From the NCBI RefSeq assembly GCF_019091455.1, contig NZ_JAGXJN010000015.1, forward strand, positions 1 to 64,000: a stretch of 64,000 nt of DNA, in the 5' to 3' direction. Origin of the DNA: Chitinophaga sp. GbtcB8 (GTDB lineage: Bacteria; Bacteroidota; Bacteroidia; Chitinophagales; Chitinophagaceae). Numbering within the stretch: position 1 is the first letter of the stretch; each line of letters opens with the position of its first letter. Both the position numbers and the translations under genes were made by a program. The notes below the pieces were generated by a model, which did no database searches, was not told where the DNA came from, and worked only from the letters and a program-made list of their open reading frames with translations. Shown piece after piece: positions 61,884-64,000 of this stretch.

Positions 61884-62465
61884 CTAGGCGTTGAGGTCAA
61901 TATCAATATCATATTTATCCAGCAGCCCGGCAATGCCGGATAAAGAAAAACGGGTCTTCTTTAACCGGTTCTTTTCCGGATCAATAGAATAGTTATAGGC
62001 CGCGCGGAGATCTGTTTTTTCCAGCAGGGTATTATCAAAGGTAGCCCGGGTAAGATCGCAATTATCGAAAACAGCGCTTGTGAGGTCGCAGCCGGTAAAA
62101 TCAGCTTCCTGTAGCTGTGAGTTTTTAAAGATTATTTTTTTGAGCTTAATCTCAAAGAAAGAAACATGGTTCAGCACACAATTGTCAACACTAAACGCCA
62201 GGCCGAATTTATTACACTCATCAAACCGGAGCCCCAGCATTTTGCAATCCTTAAAAGTAATATCCCGGAAAGCGGCATTTTTTAATTTAGCCAAACTCAG
62301 GTTACAAGCGGTGAATGTGCAATCCAGAAATTTTATTCCGGCCAGGTTTGCATTGGAAAGGTCGCAGCTTACAAAGATGCAATTCTCATATTCACCAATC
62401 TCCAAAGGGTTTTCGGAAAAGTTAACCTTATCGTATGTTATATCAACTATTACAGGAGGTTCCAT
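61884..62465 (-). CDS. Qnr-like pentapeptide-repeat protein
   Basis: This 193-residue protein is made of A(D/N)LxF-type five-residue repeats from about residue 29 to 150 (CDLSNANLAGIKFLDCTF, CDLTSAVFDNCDLTRATF). These form a right-handed quadrilateral beta-helix. A short non-repeat end (LSGIAGLLDKYDIDID) resembles the C-terminal dimer helix of Qnr and related gyrase-protecting proteins. In Qnr such a rod mimics DNA and shields gyrase from quinolones. The level of similarity seen is structural only; resistance is not shown. Confidence 0.8.
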   Translation of the reverse strand: MEPPVIVDITYDKVNFSENPLEIGEYENCIFVSCDLSNANLAGIKFLDCTFTACNLSLAKLKNAAFRDITFKDCKMLGLRFDECNKFGLAFSVDNCVLNHVSFFEIKLKKIIFKNSQLQEADFTGCDLTSAVFDNCDLTRATFDNTLLEKTDLRAAYNYSIDPEKNRLKKTRFSLSGIAGLLDKYDIDIDLNA

Positions 62466-62579
62466 GATGGCAGCAGCTTGTCCTTAAAGATAATCATCCT
62501 GTCCGTTCTATCCGAAAATATCCCTGTTCGTCGGAATTTCATTTCTTATGTAAGCCGCCTGGTGTTGATTTGCATAGGC

Positions 62580-63224
62580 CTATTGCTTTCTTTGCAACGA
62601 TAATATTATTTCATATATATACAAGGGCACGGCCCAGCCAAACCAGAATAAAGAGGGAGATACTTCTGCAAAACTCCCTTTGTCCTGGATATAAGGCAGC
62701 TTGTTTAAAAGGGCGGAAATGACAAATGCAACTGTTATCAGGTAGCTCCTGGTCATCCACTCCTTATGTAATTTGAATTTTTTCCTCACCGCAGTAAGAT
62801 AAGCCAGGAAGCTGGCCGTTAGCCATACGCTCACCCAAACCTGCAGCGTAAAAGCATAGGACCACCCCACTGCATATGCCGTTGTAAAGGATAAATAAAC
62901 AGCGCAGGAACCGCTGATCAAAATGGCCAGCAGGTATGCTCTCCCCACTTGCCTGTGTAATACCCAACGTTTGTTCCTGAACCTTTCCCAGAACTGCAGC
63001 GGGCCGGTTAACAGCGCAATTCCACCGCCGGTAATATGCAGTAATAAGATCCATTTAGTTTTATCATATTTACCCAGCTCACCTGGATCCAGTGTGAAAA
63101 AGTGTGCTGCGCCAAGCAAAAAATAAGCTGAAAGTGCTATTACTATAATTCCCGAAAATAATCTCCACAGCTCCTGTGTATTTTTCCCCCGCGCCGCTCC
63201 GGTTACTTTATGCTGAATTGCCAT
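62580..63224 (-). CDS. DUF2306 membrane protein
   Basis: This is a 214-residue inner-membrane protein with about six hydrophobic segments. LLLHITGGGIALLTGPLQFW, the HRQVGRAYLLAI histidine motif and HKEWMTRSYLITVAFVI match the DUF2306 pattern, in which conserved histidines face one another as in heme-binding membrane proteins. Function unproven. A -7 box lies 20 bases upstream. It is divergent from the HxlR gene at 63355 and separated by a perfect palindrome, so it is the likely regulated target. Confidence 0.86.
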   Translation of the reverse strand: MAIQHKVTGAARGKNTQELWRLFSGIIVIALSAYFLLGAAHFFTLDPGELGKYDKTKWILLLHITGGGIALLTGPLQFWERFRNKRWVLHRQVGRAYLLAILISGSCAVYLSFTTAYAVGWSYAFTLQVWVSVWLTASFLAYLTAVRKKFKLHKEWMTRSYLITVAFVISALLNKLPYIQDKGSFAEVSPSLFWFGWAVPLYIYEIILSLQRKQ

Positions 63225-63243
63225 TGCTATAAATAATTTTATG

Positions 63244-63251
63244 CAAACATA
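63244..63251 (-). promoter_or_regulatory. Putative -7 box for the DUF2306 gene
   Basis: The minus strand reads TATGTTTG, an exact TAnnTTTG match 19-20 bases before the ATG at 63224. Confidence 0.5.
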
Positions 63252-63276
63252 TTTTACCGGGCTGCCGGGATCAATA

Positions 63277-63315
63277 ACTGATAAATTATTCGGATACTGA
63301 TAAATTTATCAGTAT
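63277..63315. promoter_or_regulatory. Operator of the DUF2306/HxlR pair
   Basis: ATACTGATAAA at 63294-63304 is followed at once by its exact reverse complement (63305-63315), a perfect 22-base palindrome. A second partial copy, ACTGATAAATTATT, lies at 63277-63290. Size and place between divergent genes fit an HxlR dimer site. Confidence 0.65.
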
Positions 63316-63354
63316 GGGCACATTGCCGTTTTAGCATTAAATTGCTGAAAAAAA

Positions 63355-63726
63355 ATGTACCAAAAGAAACTACCCGAAGACCTGGAATGCGGCATCACCA
63401 TTGCCATGAGAAGCTTTGGCGGGAAATGGAAACCATGCATTATAGACGCTATAGATAAGGGCTTCAGGCGCCCTAGTGAACTGCACAAAGTAATTACAGA
63501 GGCAACGCCCAGGGTGATAGACTTACAGCTTCGTGAACTGGAGATTGCGGGAATTGTATATAAAGAAACCAGCAGCGGTTTTCCGCTGTACACTGCTTAC
63601 TACCTAACTGAAAAAGGAGAAAGCATTTTACCGGTCCTTTCCTTAATGAACAATTGGGGATTACAAAATAAAGACGGGGCACATGACCTTCAGCCTCAAA
63701 AGAAGAACCGGGTTATATGCATCTAA
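63355..63726 (+). CDS. HxlR-family transcriptional regulator
   Basis: This 123-residue winged helix-turn-helix protein has conserved C12 in DLECGITIAMRSFGGKWKP, then RRPSELHKVITEATPRVIDLQLRELE as the DNA-binding helices and PVLSLMNNWG near the end. Its cysteine position matches redox/electrophile-sensing HxlR proteins. It is divergent from the DUF2306 gene; the palindrome 40 bases upstream is its probable autoregulatory site. Confidence 0.92.
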   Translation: MYQKKLPEDLECGITIAMRSFGGKWKPCIIDAIDKGFRRPSELHKVITEATPRVIDLQLRELEIAGIVYKETSSGFPLYTAYYLTEKGESILPVLSLMNNWGLQNKDGAHDLQPQKKNRVICI

Positions 63727-63907
63727 CCAAAATGTCCTTCTCCAAACATATGCTATCTCTGGCAAGATAAGCCTCCCATAGGCAAATGAATGATCGCACT
63801 TCCGGCAACCGGCTGCCCTTAACCTGCCAGATTGTGCGCTACAAGTCGCTGATTCCTGCTCATATCCTGCATTCTTAAACAGGATCACTGATCTCTAAAC
63901 CATCACA

Positions 63908-64000
63908 TTGCTGTATCTGAAGAAATACCAATCCGGTAAAATGTTCTTCTACGGAGAAGATCTTGTTTTAAGCAGAATGGAAAGGAAAATAGAAGCCGGT
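63908..64000 (+). CDS. Possible start of a gene running off the window
   Basis: The frame is open from TTG 63908 (or ATG 63941) to the last base, reading SGKMFFYGEDLVLSRMERKI and on. Only about 30 codons are visible. The composition looks coding but the product cannot be named. The 180 bases before it (63727-63907) hold no recognised feature. Confidence 0.3.
   Translation, partial: MLYLKKYQSGKMFFYGEDLVLSRMERKIEAG

Noticed and set aside
63661..63888. A 75-codon minus-strand frame at the right end
   Set aside because: Overlaps the end of the HxlR gene and has cysteine/arginine-rich shadow composition.
1..64000. CRISPR arrays, tRNA or rRNA genes, transposases, phage genes
   Set aside because: No regularly spaced repeats, clover-leaf or rRNA-like sequence, nor transposase or phage motif was seen in either strand.

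Overview
The window reads as a chromosomal stretch of a Bacteroidota bacterium, most likely of the Chitinophagaceae (Chitinophaga-like). The evidence is two SusC/SusD outer-membrane pairs, a FecI/FecR/STN-SusC signalling unit, a SEC-C SecA, DUF3127 and SWIB proteins, many AraC and HxlR regulators, and promoters that fit the Bacteroidota -7 box TAnnTTTG rather than the usual -10/-35. Shine-Dalgarno sites are almost absent, with one exception at the HD-Pnk gene. No rRNA, tRNA, CRISPR array, transposase or phage gene was seen.

Layout. 1-18 kb is mostly housekeeping: the 3' part of secA, a deoC/SPOR/M20-peptidase operon, glyA, a sugar nucleotidyltransferase, an FMN oxidoreductase, a small RRM protein, an NtrC-type response regulator, an ABC-2 exporter, an ECF sigma factor with an overlapping membrane-protein gene, a COG2509-type flavoprotein, a DUF3127 protein and dnaA. 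18-27 kb is a regulated nutrient locus: ECF sigma, FecR, STN-SusC, SusD and an AIM6-like phosphodiesterase/alkaline phosphatase fusion. 27-31.5 kb carries three AraC regulators and small secreted or cupin proteins. 31.5-33.4 kb is a two-gene nucleic-acid repair operon (RNA ligase plus HD-Pnk end-healing enzyme). 34-36.5 kb holds an acyltransferase-like membrane protein and an alditol-oxidase-like flavoprotein. 36.5-42.3 kb is a second SusC/SusD operon with a Ca2+-dependent PI-PLC-like lipoprotein or secreted enzyme. 42.7-57.8 kb is accessory: DinB, SWIB, SRPBCC/DoxX, AraC, a MacB/FtsX permease, an alginate-lyase-like protein, several NAD(P)-dependent enzymes, an HxlR switch and a carboxylesterase. 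58-61.7 kb is a compact cassette of a DUF805-FAD oxidase fusion, a methyltransferase and a membrane-anchored protein of unknown function. The window ends with a Qnr-like pentapeptide-repeat protein, a DUF2306 protein and a second HxlR switch.

How it works together. Both SusC/SusD operons end in an enzyme acting on phosphodiesters or phosphomonoesters (AIM6/GDPD plus alkaline phosphatase; PI-PLC). The pair therefore looks like equipment for scavenging phosphate or polyol headgroups from phospholipids such as phosphatidylinositol. In both, an intrinsic-terminator-like hairpin separates the transporter genes from the enzyme gene. The best candidates for an undescribed system are the DUF805-oxidase/methyltransferase cassette and the phospholipid-scavenging arrangement. 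The RNA-ligase/HD-Pnk operon is of a known enzymatic type but has an unusual structured leader and ribosome binding site.

Limits. All assignments come from reading motifs and context; no database search was run. Promoter, operator and terminator calls are pattern matches.
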